Part shown: piece after piece, positions 24,848 through 31,894 of the stretch
How positions within the stretch are numbered: the stretch's first letter is position 1
Layout: each line of letters starts with the position of its first letter
Source of the DNA: Saprospiraceae bacterium
GTDB lineage: Bacteria > Bacteroidota > Bacteroidia > Chitinophagales > Saprospiraceae
Assembly: GCA_021739645.1 (NCBI GenBank)
Contig: JAIPBL010000028.1
Location: forward strand, 1 to 64,000
Reading direction: 5' to 3'
Length of the DNA stretch: 64,000 nt
The notes under the pieces: generated by a model
What the model was told of the DNA's origin: nothing
What the model saw: only the letters and a program-made list of their open reading frames with translations
Databases searched by the model: none
Position numbers and translations under genes: made by a program

Positions 24848-25960
24848 TCAGGAATAGTGGTCGGCCAAACCATACCCCGTACTCCTTCCCCCCGCCGCTT
24901 CCTTCTCCAAAACGCCCTTGTTCATCAAATCCTGAATGTCTCGAAGCGCCGTATCCGGCGAGCATTTGGCGATTTTTGCCCATTTGGAGGAGGTGAGTTT
25001 GCCCTCAAACTGGCCGAGGAGTTTGTTGAGCAGCAGCACTTGCCTTTTGTTGAAGATGGTGGTGGCGTGTTTTTCCCAGAATCGGGCTTTGTTCAGCACC
25101 CGCTCCAGGGTGGCATCGGTTGCTGTGAGCGCCCCAGCCAGGCAGTCCAAAAACCACAAGAGCCAATGGCTGATGTCAATCGTCCCGGTTTGCGTTTTTT
25201 CCAAAACGGCGTAATACTCGTTGCGTTGCAGCCTGATTTGCGCCGACATGCTGTAAAAACGCTGAGGATTGTTCTCTGCTTTTGACAATTGCAGGTCGGT
25301 GATGGCCCGTGCGATGCGACCGTTCCCATCATCGAAAGGGTGGACGGTGACGAACCAGAGGTGCGCAATGCCGGCTTTTAAAACTGGGTCGAGGGTTTGC
25401 TCGGCATTAAACCAGTCCGTGAAAAGGCGCATTTCCGCTTCCAAACGGGCAGCCTCCGGTGCTTGAAAATGGACACGTTCCCGGCCCATTGCACCAGATA
25501 CCACCTGCATCGGCCCGGTTTCGTCCTTGCGCCATTGACCCACGTTGATTTTGTACATGCCGCTTCTTCCAGTCGGGAACAAGGCGGCGTGCCAATCGAA
25601 CAGCCGCTCGAAAGTCAACGGCTGTTGGTAAGCTCGGGTGGCGTCAAGCATCATTTCCACTACGCCATCCACGTTGCGGTCGGAAGGGATTAGCCCGCCG
25701 ATGTCCATGCCCAAATGCCGGGCAACGGAAGAACGCACCTGCTCCGGCTGCAAAAATTCGCCTTCGATTTCGGCAGTTTTCAGCACATCCAAAGTCACCG
25801 TTTCCAGAAACGCTTCTTGCTTTAGGTCAAAACCGAGCGCCGCCATTTTGCCCATGAGCTGGCCTTGCAGGTTTCTCACCGAACTGAGCGGCGGGAGCAA
25901 CGACTCGCTGTCCCAAGTGAACTGTGGCCATGCTTTTTGCTGATGGATGTAGGTGGACAT
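24848..25960 (-). CDS. Fic family protein (DUF4172-Fic-wHTH) inside the PUL
   Basis: A 370-residue cytoplasmic protein. Residues 1-80 match the DUF4172 N-terminal extension (YIHQQKAWPQFTWDSE). The inhibitory helix motif TAEIEG is near residue 60, the Fic core motif HPFDDGNGRIAR near 205, and a winged-helix segment (KWAKIAKCSPDTALRDIQDL) spans about 320-365. It is a predicted self-inhibited AMPylase with possible DNA binding; its target is unknown. It is only distantly related to the Fic protein at 6686, which carries its HTH at the other end. It sits between two PUL glycan genes but has its own promoter and upstream repeat motifs, and the next PUL gene has its own operator, so it looks like an insertion and not part of glycan use. 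Confidence 0.9.
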   Translation of the reverse strand: MSTYIHQQKAWPQFTWDSESLLPPLSSVRNLQGQLMGKMAALGFDLKQEAFLETVTLDVLKTAEIEGEFLQPEQVRSSVARHLGMDIGGLIPSDRNVDGVVEMMLDATRAYQQPLTFERLFDWHAALFPTGRSGMYKINVGQWRKDETGPMQVVSGAMGRERVHFQAPEAARLEAEMRLFTDWFNAEQTLDPVLKAGIAHLWFVTVHPFDDGNGRIARAITDLQLSKAENNPQRFYSMSAQIRLQRNEYYAVLEKTQTGTIDISHWLLWFLDCLAGALTATDATLERVLNKARFWEKHATTIFNKRQVLLLNKLLGQFEGKLTSSKWAKIAKCSPDTALRDIQDLMNKGVLEKEAAGGRSTGYGLADHYS

Positions 25961-25979
25961 TTTCGACCGTATTTTCGAA

Positions 25980-26055
25980 CAAAGATACGGTTTGCGGTGA
26001 ATGATGGGGTTATTCTCCGCAAATTATGCGGAGATTAGATGCATTATTCTCCGCA
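25980..26055 (-). promoter_or_regulatory. Promoter and three-copy CTCCGCA motif of the PUL Fic gene
   Basis: The minus strand has TATCTTTG (25987 to 25980), a -7 box 20 bp before the ATG. Upstream, TTATTCTCCGCA occurs at 26010-26021 and 26044-26055, with an inverted copy TGCGGAG at 26027-26033, so the first two form CTCCGCA-aatta-TGCGGAG. This is a plausible operator, perhaps bound by the Fic protein's own C-terminal winged helix. Confidence 0.55.
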
Positions 26056-26062
26056 TGGCACC

Positions 26063-26080
26063 GCCGAACTGGAGTTCGGC
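26063..26080. repeat. REP-like palindrome GCCGAACTggAGTTCGGC
   Basis: An 18-bp palindrome just after the stop of the 26087-29203 gene. It has no T run, so it is more likely a dispersed REP-type element than an intrinsic terminator. Confidence 0.6.
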
Positions 26081-26086
26081 GACACG

Positions 26087-29000
26087 TTAGCCCTTCACAA
26101 ACCGCCCCACTGCCACCATTTTTTCTGTTCTAAAAACGACGATATAAACGCCGGGAAGCCAATCGGCGGTCGCCAATTGCAGGGAGGTTGTGGATTCTGT
26201 CAGTTGTGTTTTGACCAAACGCCCAGTCTCATCGAAAATGGAGAGCGTTCCATTCCCTGTCGTCATCTCTGGCAAAATGACGGTCAAAAAATCGCTTGCC
26301 GGATTGGGTGAAAGCACCAATGATTGGAAGGGTTTTTCGAGATTTCCGACTGCCGTTATGCTTTGTTGGTACAGTCCAGCGGCAGCGTCCGGCGTCAGGG
26401 CGAAGTCGAAGATTTTCACTTCATCCAGGATTCCTTTGAAGTTGTACTCCGTGTTGTCGGGCAGCATTTGCGCCATAAGGAAGGGTAGGGCAGTGGTGCG
26501 GATATTGCCCGTCAGGGTTCGGTAACTTCTCAGGTCGCCGTTGATATAAAGTGTCATCCATGCGCCGTCATACGTGGCGGTCAGGTGGTAGAAGCTGTCT
26601 TTTTGGACGCTGAAATCTGAGTCGAGGTCGCCAATGGAATTCAGCGTGTTCATCGTCCAGCGGATTTTATGTTCGGGCGTGATGGAAATTTTCCAGCGGT
26701 TTTGCCAACTTCCGTGCGAGAGGAGGAAACTCTCTTTGTCGGGCAGCAGGCCCGCCCTGAACCAGCAACTAACGGTGATGGCATTTTGAAAATTAAGGAG
26801 CGGGCTGTTGGCCACCGTCACCCTGTCGTTGAAGCCGTCCGTGGAAAGGGCGCTGGCGGCGTTCCCGAAAATATCGTTCCCATAAATCGCACCGAAGACC
26901 GTTCCGTGGAGTTGGTTCCCGCTGATGTCGTTCCCGCTGGCGGAAAATGGATACCAGGCAATGATGTCGCCGCTAGTGGGGGCAAAGTTTTTCACCAAAA
27001 TGGCAGTCGTTTTTGTTGCCGACAACCCGCCATCATCCTGCACCGTCACGGTGATTTGGTAAATGCCGACAGTGTTCGGTGCCGTCCAGTTCACTGTGCT
27101 TCCACTCCCAGAAATTGCGCCGCCAGTGCTCGTCCAAGCGTAGGTGAGTGGGTCGCCGTTGCTGTCGAACACGTTGGCCGTCACGTCAATTGCACCGCTG
27201 GGACTGACATATTGGGCGCTTTTTACCAAATTCAAAATCTCTGGGGCGACGTTGATTTCCAACACCACGCTCAGGTCAATCGTAGCCGTGTCTGCATTTC
27301 CAGATTCATCGGTGACGATGAGCGTGACTTGTTGGTTGCCGAGGGTGGCGGGGGCATGGAATTTCACCGTCATGCCTGTGCCAGCAATTGTGCCGCCGGT
27401 TGTGTTCCAATTATAATTCAAAACGCCGGAATCCTTGTCAAATGCTTTGGCGTATATGTTGACGGAGTCACCCAATTCCACCGCATATTTTTCTGCTGCA
27501 AGCGCCTGTATTCTTGGCGCATATTTAAATGAATTAGTCGTTTGCATATAATCCACGACCACGCCATTTATCAGCATTTTATTTTTATCAAAACTCATGG
27601 TGCCATTTGCTGGCGCAATGGTCAATAATACCGCTTCATCCGCAGCAATGGTGATATTTACAAGCCCGCTGACCCCTTGCAGAGCAAAGGTTTCCGACAA
27701 AGCATCATAAATATCGGCGGTATTATTTCCGGCATTCAATTCAATCGTTTTTGACGTGGAATATGGATTGAAGAATAAAAAAGTCGGATATGCGGCGTCA
27801 TGAAAAAAGTCCGTTTTTAATAAATCGATTTTCAGGATTTTCGGGTCATTTGTTTTTTCCAATATTGCGCCCAAATAACCAATGGAAGAAGTGCCATACA
27901 ACGCCAAATTCGTCCCCGCCCAACCGCCGCCGAGTGCATCGCCAGTGGAATACGGTGAATTGCCCTGCCAAACTTCCCGCAAAGCTTCGTAACCGATTAC
28001 CCGGTCTGGGTCATAGACATTCGACCAAGCGGAGGCATCCTGCAAAGAACCCGGCAGGTAGCCGGGGTAAAATAGGCGGGTGGCGTTCGCAAGATTGAGC
28101 ATCCATTTGCCGATGGCACGGGCAAAACGCTTGTCGTAGCGCACCATCGGCGCCAGTGTGGCCGCCTGTTGCAGCCCATTCATTTGAAAAGCATAATCGT
28201 TGCCGCCATCGTTTGCCTCACCAATTACACCATCCACATCAAAGCCGCCCCAAGTGCCGACAATGCAGCCCCAGTCCCGCAGCGGACCTTTGTCGAACGT
28301 CCAATTGACCATTTTTTCGAGGTCGTAATTGGTGTTGATTTCGGCGTTCATCCTCGCTGCCATGTACACGCCGTAGGGCAGTTGCAGTTCGTAGGAGGGG
28401 TTTGAAGTCAGGCCGTTCAGGAATTCCATGCTCCATTCGGCAGCTTTGAGGTATTCCGGATTGCCGGTTTTTTTCCAGGCATTGTACAGCACCCATGCGT
28501 AGGCACCTGCCGCTTCCGGCTCTTTCACGCCGTTGTCGTTGGGCTGCATTTGGATGAAATTCCAGGCCCGGTGGTTCATGTTTGCTTGTTGCCACGGCAC
28601 ATCGCTGCCGCCCATTGCCCGCACGGCTTCCGTGAAACGGTCGGCAATGGTGGTGAACTGAAAATCCTCGTCTCCGCCCAGATTTGGGTACAAGTCGAAA
28701 AGTTGATAGGCGTAAATATTGGGCATCATGTCGTACCACCAATCGTTGCCGCTGTTGGCACCGGGGTTGTTGCCGTAAATCAGCTCGCCGTTGTTTTTGT
28801 TGAAAAAGTCCTGGCTCATCAGTACCCAGTTCCTGCCAAATTGGTTGGATTTGTCAATGCCGTTCAGCGTCGCCCCGACGAGCGACGGCAAGATGTTGAT
28901 GGCTTCTTTCCCATTTGGGCTGTTCGTGCCGACGTAAGTGTGGAGGCCAAAAGCAGGGTTTTGGGGGTAGTTCACACCGCTAGATTGCAGGTTGACGAGG

Positions 29001-29203
29001 GGCAGGTATTGCCCTGTTTTATCGATGTCGTAAACGAAGGAATCGTATTTCATCGCCACCTGCTCCCAGTCCCGGACGTTGAAGGGTGCAGGTTCGTTGG
29101 GCATTTGGGTGATGCGGGGAATGGGGATTTGGGGGGCTTGGGCGTGCAGCTGAACGGCAATTAGTGCCAGCAAAATCAATAGGTTGTACCTGGATATTGT
29201 CAT
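26087..29203 (-). CDS. Secreted PUL protein: catalytic-like domain, Ig-like repeats, LamG, T9SS type A tail
   Basis: A 1,038-residue exported protein. Its first ~550 residues are paralogous to the PUL lipoprotein at 16104 (LVGATLNGIDKSNQFG, GNDWWYDMMP, PYGVYMAARMNAEI, APMVRYDKRFARAIGKWMLNLANATRLFYP). Two Ig/PKD-like domains follow (about 567-731), then a LamG (about 744-934, with SHGSWQNRWKISI as in the five-LamG protein), and a type A tail from about 959 (LSPNPASDFLTVILPEM). The start is the ATG at 29203 (MTISRYNLLILLALIAVQLHAQ), a clean signal peptide. An upstream frame is open, but it is coded by the 25-bp inverted repeat (GSGSPLGVRG) and is rejected. I infer a surface glycan-active enzyme of unassigned family. 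It is downstream of susD, probably in the same transcript. Confidence 0.8.
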   Translation of the reverse strand: MTISRYNLLILLALIAVQLHAQAPQIPIPRITQMPNEPAPFNVRDWEQVAMKYDSFVYDIDKTGQYLPLVNLQSSGVNYPQNPAFGLHTYVGTNSPNGKEAINILPSLVGATLNGIDKSNQFGRNWVLMSQDFFNKNNGELIYGNNPGANSGNDWWYDMMPNIYAYQLFDLYPNLGGDEDFQFTTIADRFTEAVRAMGGSDVPWQQANMNHRAWNFIQMQPNDNGVKEPEAAGAYAWVLYNAWKKTGNPEYLKAAEWSMEFLNGLTSNPSYELQLPYGVYMAARMNAEINTNYDLEKMVNWTFDKGPLRDWGCIVGTWGGFDVDGVIGEANDGGNDYAFQMNGLQQAATLAPMVRYDKRFARAIGKWMLNLANATRLFYPGYLPGSLQDASAWSNVYDPDRVIGYEALREVWQGNSPYSTGDALGGGWAGTNLALYGTSSIGYLGAILEKTNDPKILKIDLLKTDFFHDAAYPTFLFFNPYSTSKTIELNAGNNTADIYDALSETFALQGVSGLVNITIAADEAVLLTIAPANGTMSFDKNKMLINGVVVDYMQTTNSFKYAPRIQALAAEKYAVELGDSVNIYAKAFDKDSGVLNYNWNTTGGTIAGTGMTVKFHAPATLGNQQVTLIVTDESGNADTATIDLSVVLEINVAPEILNLVKSAQYVSPSGAIDVTANVFDSNGDPLTYAWTSTGGAISGSGSTVNWTAPNTVGIYQITVTVQDDGGLSATKTTAILVKNFAPTSGDIIAWYPFSASGNDISGNQLHGTVFGAIYGNDIFGNAASALSTDGFNDRVTVANSPLLNFQNAITVSCWFRAGLLPDKESFLLSHGSWQNRWKISITPEHKIRWTMNTLNSIGDLDSDFSVQKDSFYHLTATYDGAWMTLYINGDLRSYRTLTGNIRTTALPFLMAQMLPDNTEYNFKGILDEVKIFDFALTPDAAAGLYQQSITAVGNLEKPFQSLVLSPNPASDFLTVILPEMTTGNGTLSIFDETGRLVKTQLTESTTSLQLATADWLPGVYIVVFRTEKMVAVGRFVKG

Positions 29204-29245
29204 GTGTTCTTCTTTGTTTTTAATCGCATAGGTCTGCTCCATTTT

Positions 29246-29335
29246 ACCCCTGACCCCTAAAGGGGAACCTGAACCATACATTTCAAGGTTAATTTCGACA
29301 GAAGCCATTTAGGTTCCCCTTTAGGGGTCAGGGGT
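29246..29335. repeat. 25-bp perfect inverted repeat directly after susD
   Basis: Arms at 29246-29270 and 29311-29335 are perfect complements. Each has the palindromic core CCCCTAAAGGGG, so each arm can also fold alone. The right arm touches the susD stop codon. It separates susD from the next gene and may act as an mRNA 3'-end stabiliser, lowering expression downstream relative to susD. Confidence 0.8.
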
Positions 29336-30766
29336 TCAATACCCCGCATTCTGCAACAGCGCAGGGTTCAAATCCAACTCCGTTTGTGGCAACGGAAAAA
29401 CCTCATGTTTCCCAACTTGAAAATCCGGCAGTTTTTCCTTCGCAATGCCCCAGCGCACCAGGTCGAAAAATCGGTGCATTTCGAAGCCCAATTCCACTTG
29501 CCGCTCGTGCCGCACGGCGTCAATCATTTCCTGCTTATCCGTTGTGACAATCATCGGCAAGGCGGTGGCTGTACTGTCGGACTGCGCCCTAGCCCTCGCC
29601 CGGACTGCTTCCAGCGGAACTTGTGCTGCTGCCACTTGTCCCAATTCTGCCAAGGCTTCTGCTTCCCAGAGTAGCACTTCTGCGTAGCGGATGGCCGTGT
29701 AATTGATGTCGCCGTCGGCAGCTTGGGTGACGGTGGTGTCCACCTGCAAGTATTTTTTGACGCTGAAACGCGTGGAGGAATAGGAGTTTTTATAGATAAA
29801 ACCAAAATAGTCCTCGTTGTTTTTCGCCACCGTGAACTTGCGGCGGGGGTCGTTCACCTCGAAGGCATCCACAAATTCTTGGGTCACTTCACAAAAGCCA
29901 TAGCCCTGCACTTTTTTCGAGCGCCACCATTGGTTTAGGGAATTCCCAACGCCCAATTCGAGGTTGGCATGCTGGATTTCCCAGACAGATTCGCTGTTGT
30001 TCTGTGTGTTCTTTCTGAAATTATCCTCGTAATCCGGCACGAGTGCGAACACGCCCAGCGCCTTGACTTTCGCCACGTATTCCAGCGCTTTTGCCCAATT
30101 TTTTTCATAAACAAACGTCTTGGCAGCCAAGGCGTAAGCGGCACCCGAAGTGGCCCTGCCCACGTTTCCACCGGTATGCTGTGCGGGCAGCCAAGCGGCC
30201 GCCTTTTCGCAATCTTCCACGATTTGTTGATAGATTTTTGACTTGGTCGTTTTCGGTATTTTCAGTTCATCTGGCGGCGTAATTTTCAAGAGCATTGGCA
30301 CATCGCCATAAACTTGCGTCAGCAGAAAATAATAGTACGCCCGCAGGAAATACGCCTCGCCGAGGATGCGGTTTTTTAATGCCTCATCCATGTCAATGCC
30401 CGGCAATTTTTCGAGGACAGTATTGCACTGGTTGATGCCGTTGTACTGCAATTTCCAGAAGTCGTTGAACTCCGAGGTGCGGGGCGTGTGCGTCAAAAAG
30501 TCCAGCTCGACGATGCCTGCTCGGGAGCCATCGCCACCAGCAATCGCCTCGTCGTAGGTTACTACGCCAAAGGCCCAATAGAAATTGTTGTTGCCATTGT
30601 TGAATAGCAGCGGCTCATAAGCAGCATTGACGGCCTGCACCGCATCGTCGGCAGTCTTGAAAAAGGAGTTGACATCGAGTGTGCCGAGCGGGTCTTTGTC
30701 GAGGATGCCTTGGCAGGAGGCGAGGGTAAATACAGCGATGAAAAGGAGGTGGTAGGGTGATTTCAT
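29336..30766 (-). CDS. susD: SusD/RagB-type glycan-binding lipoprotein
   Basis: A 476-residue surface lipoprotein that caps the SusC channel and captures glycan. The start is the ATG at 30766, giving the lipoprotein signal MKSPYHLLFIAVFTLASC with acylated Cys at 18; an upstream TTG start is less likely. Typical SusD features are DPLGTLDVNSFFKTADDAVQAVNAAY at the N-terminus, RILGEAYFLRAYYYFLLTQVYGDVPM (the TPR-like core), and a C-terminal RHERQVELGFEMHRFFDLVRWG followed by PLPQTELDLNPALLQNAGY. It is unusual in being separated from its susC by two unrelated genes; normally the two are adjacent and overlapping. It has its own copy of the operator pair upstream. Confidence 0.93.
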   Translation of the reverse strand: MKSPYHLLFIAVFTLASCQGILDKDPLGTLDVNSFFKTADDAVQAVNAAYEPLLFNNGNNNFYWAFGVVTYDEAIAGGDGSRAGIVELDFLTHTPRTSEFNDFWKLQYNGINQCNTVLEKLPGIDMDEALKNRILGEAYFLRAYYYFLLTQVYGDVPMLLKITPPDELKIPKTTKSKIYQQIVEDCEKAAAWLPAQHTGGNVGRATSGAAYALAAKTFVYEKNWAKALEYVAKVKALGVFALVPDYEDNFRKNTQNNSESVWEIQHANLELGVGNSLNQWWRSKKVQGYGFCEVTQEFVDAFEVNDPRRKFTVAKNNEDYFGFIYKNSYSSTRFSVKKYLQVDTTVTQAADGDINYTAIRYAEVLLWEAEALAELGQVAAAQVPLEAVRARARAQSDSTATALPMIVTTDKQEMIDAVRHERQVELGFEMHRFFDLVRWGIAKEKLPDFQVGKHEVFPLPQTELDLNPALLQNAGY

Positions 30767-30837
30767 TTTCCCAGCTTTTGTTAACGGTGAAATGGATTTT
30801 TGCAATAGCAAAAGTGGGAAAGGCGGGGGTGGGGAAA

Positions 30838-30876
30838 TGGTACTTTGGTGTGAGAAGCTGGTACTTTGGTGAAAAG
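30838..30876 (-). promoter_or_regulatory. Paired direct repeat (putative AraC-type operator), site 2
   Basis: TGGTACTTTGGTGTGAGA (from 30838) and TGGTACTTTGGTGAAAAG (from 30859) are the best-conserved pair of the three, 21 bp apart. It lies 72-110 bp upstream of the susD ATG and just beyond the end of the GIY-YIG gene. Confidence 0.75.
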
Positions 30877-30895
30877 TGGAGGCAGCGTTGACCTA

Positions 30896-31201
30896 TCAAT
30901 CAATCGGATTCCCCCTGGGTCGCACTCCATGTTTCTGTTCGTATTCTCGGATATGTTCTTTCTCAATGCGCCTGGCTTCCTTCTTGCCTGGTATATTTCG
31001 GAGCAGGATTCTTGCAAAAAACCGAAGCCATTTATCTACCCGATTCAGATGGTTCACTTGTTCCCGCATCCGGCTTGAGGTGCCGTTTTTGTCAATAGGT
31101 TTGCAACTGATGCCATACTTGAACACATCGTCGTCCACTCTGTCTATTATCTCATAAAGATGGTGCGGTTCCTCGTTTTGATAGGAATTTTTGTGTGCCA
31201 T
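30896..31201 (-). CDS. Small GIY-YIG/URI-type nuclease domain protein, toxin-like
   Basis: A 101-residue soluble protein. Candidate GIY-YIG landmarks in order: YEI at 16-18, KYGIS at 28-32, an Arg in SSRMREQ at 44, a Glu in ARRIEKEHI at 80, and PRGN with Asn at 98. This spacing matches the compact nuclease fold (first strand Tyr, second strand Tyr-Gly, helix Arg, metal-binding Glu, late Asn). Very similar domains occur, from memory, at the C-termini of polymorphic toxins. Here the domain stands alone. Its ATG lies three bases after the stop of the DUF4240 gene, so the two are surely cotranscribed in the order expected for antitoxin then toxin. The pair interrupts susC and susD. Family assignment is by motif only. 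Confidence 0.6.
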   Translation of the reverse strand: MAHKNSYQNEEPHHLYEIIDRVDDDVFKYGISCKPIDKNGTSSRMREQVNHLNRVDKWLRFFARILLRNIPGKKEARRIEKEHIREYEQKHGVRPRGNPID

Positions 31202-31204
31202 ACA

Positions 31205-31771
31205 TCATGCTTTCCAGCCTTCGGTATTGCTATGGGTTTCGTAATTAAAGATGGGAAAGTAATTAAACTCCTTGCCTGTTTTTAGTTTATAAGCTTCGTC
31301 GGCAAGGCTGAGCAAATGCTCAAAATCAATATCCACAGGCAGTTCGGCAGGGTTGTTCAATATTTGTTCGTAGTACGCCTTCCCCTCCGCCACGACCGCA
31401 CATCGGACGTACAGAAAATCATCCACGGAAAGATACCCGTCGTCTTGTTTGCTCAAATAGCCGTTTCCATGTGCCCTCGTGTCCAATTGGTAAAGTTTTT
31501 CGGACAACTTGTCCTGGAACAAGTAAATGCTGGACATCGGCATTTTCGAGAGTGCCGCCACGGCAGGTGCGGTGATGTCCGATTGATTCTTTTTTGACCA
31601 ATCCAACAGCGCTATGATTGCCCAAAACTGTTCATCCGACAGCAAGCCCTCGCCATGCTTTTGCTCATCAACCCTGATTTCAACCTGGGCTGATTTGCCA
31701 AACTTGTCCTTTAAATCCTGAAAGAACTGGGGACTTATGTCGTTGATGTTGACTTTTAAGACGGTGGTCAT
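31205..31771 (-). CDS. DUF4240 protein, possible immunity or antitoxin partner
   Basis: A 188-residue protein. The first ~35 residues (MTTVLKVNINDISPQFFQDL, then VEIRVDEQ) resemble the N-terminal strand-helix of small antitoxins. Residues 45-185 match DUF4240 (DEQFWAIIALLDWSKK, AVAALSKMPMSSIYLFQDKLSEKLYQLDT, SVDDFLYVRCAVVAEGKAYY, FNYFPIFNYETHSNTEGW). DUF4240 proteins are small, soluble and often beside toxins, but no biochemical role is established to my knowledge. The start is the ATG at 31771, with a TAAGTTTG box 19 bp upstream, so the pair has a promoter independent of susC. I infer that it neutralises the GIY-YIG protein encoded directly downstream. Confidence 0.65.
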   Translation of the reverse strand: MTTVLKVNINDISPQFFQDLKDKFGKSAQVEIRVDEQKHGEGLLSDEQFWAIIALLDWSKKNQSDITAPAVAALSKMPMSSIYLFQDKLSEKLYQLDTRAHGNGYLSKQDDGYLSVDDFLYVRCAVVAEGKAYYEQILNNPAELPVDIDFEHLLSLADEAYKLKTGKEFNYFPIFNYETHSNTEGWKA

Positions 31772-31789
31772 GGATTGGTGGATTTTGTA

Positions 31790-31797
31790 CAAACTTA
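31790..31797 (-). promoter_or_regulatory. -7 box of the DUF4240/GIY-YIG unit
   Basis: The minus strand reads TAAGTTTG at 31797-31790, 19 bp upstream of the ATG at 31771. A longer reading frame upstream would place this box inside coding sequence, which supports the 31771 start. Confidence 0.55.
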
Positions 31798-31894
31798 GGC
31801 ATACTATATCAAAAAATAAACCTCGAAATGCTTTTAAACATTCGATGTACAAATATCCCAATTTTTCAAGGAAATTGCTTTAGTGTTTTAAACC

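Noticed and set aside
29204..29308. Longer N-terminus of the PUL LamG enzyme
   Set aside because: Coded by the 25-bp inverted repeat; the signal peptide begins at the ATG at 29203.
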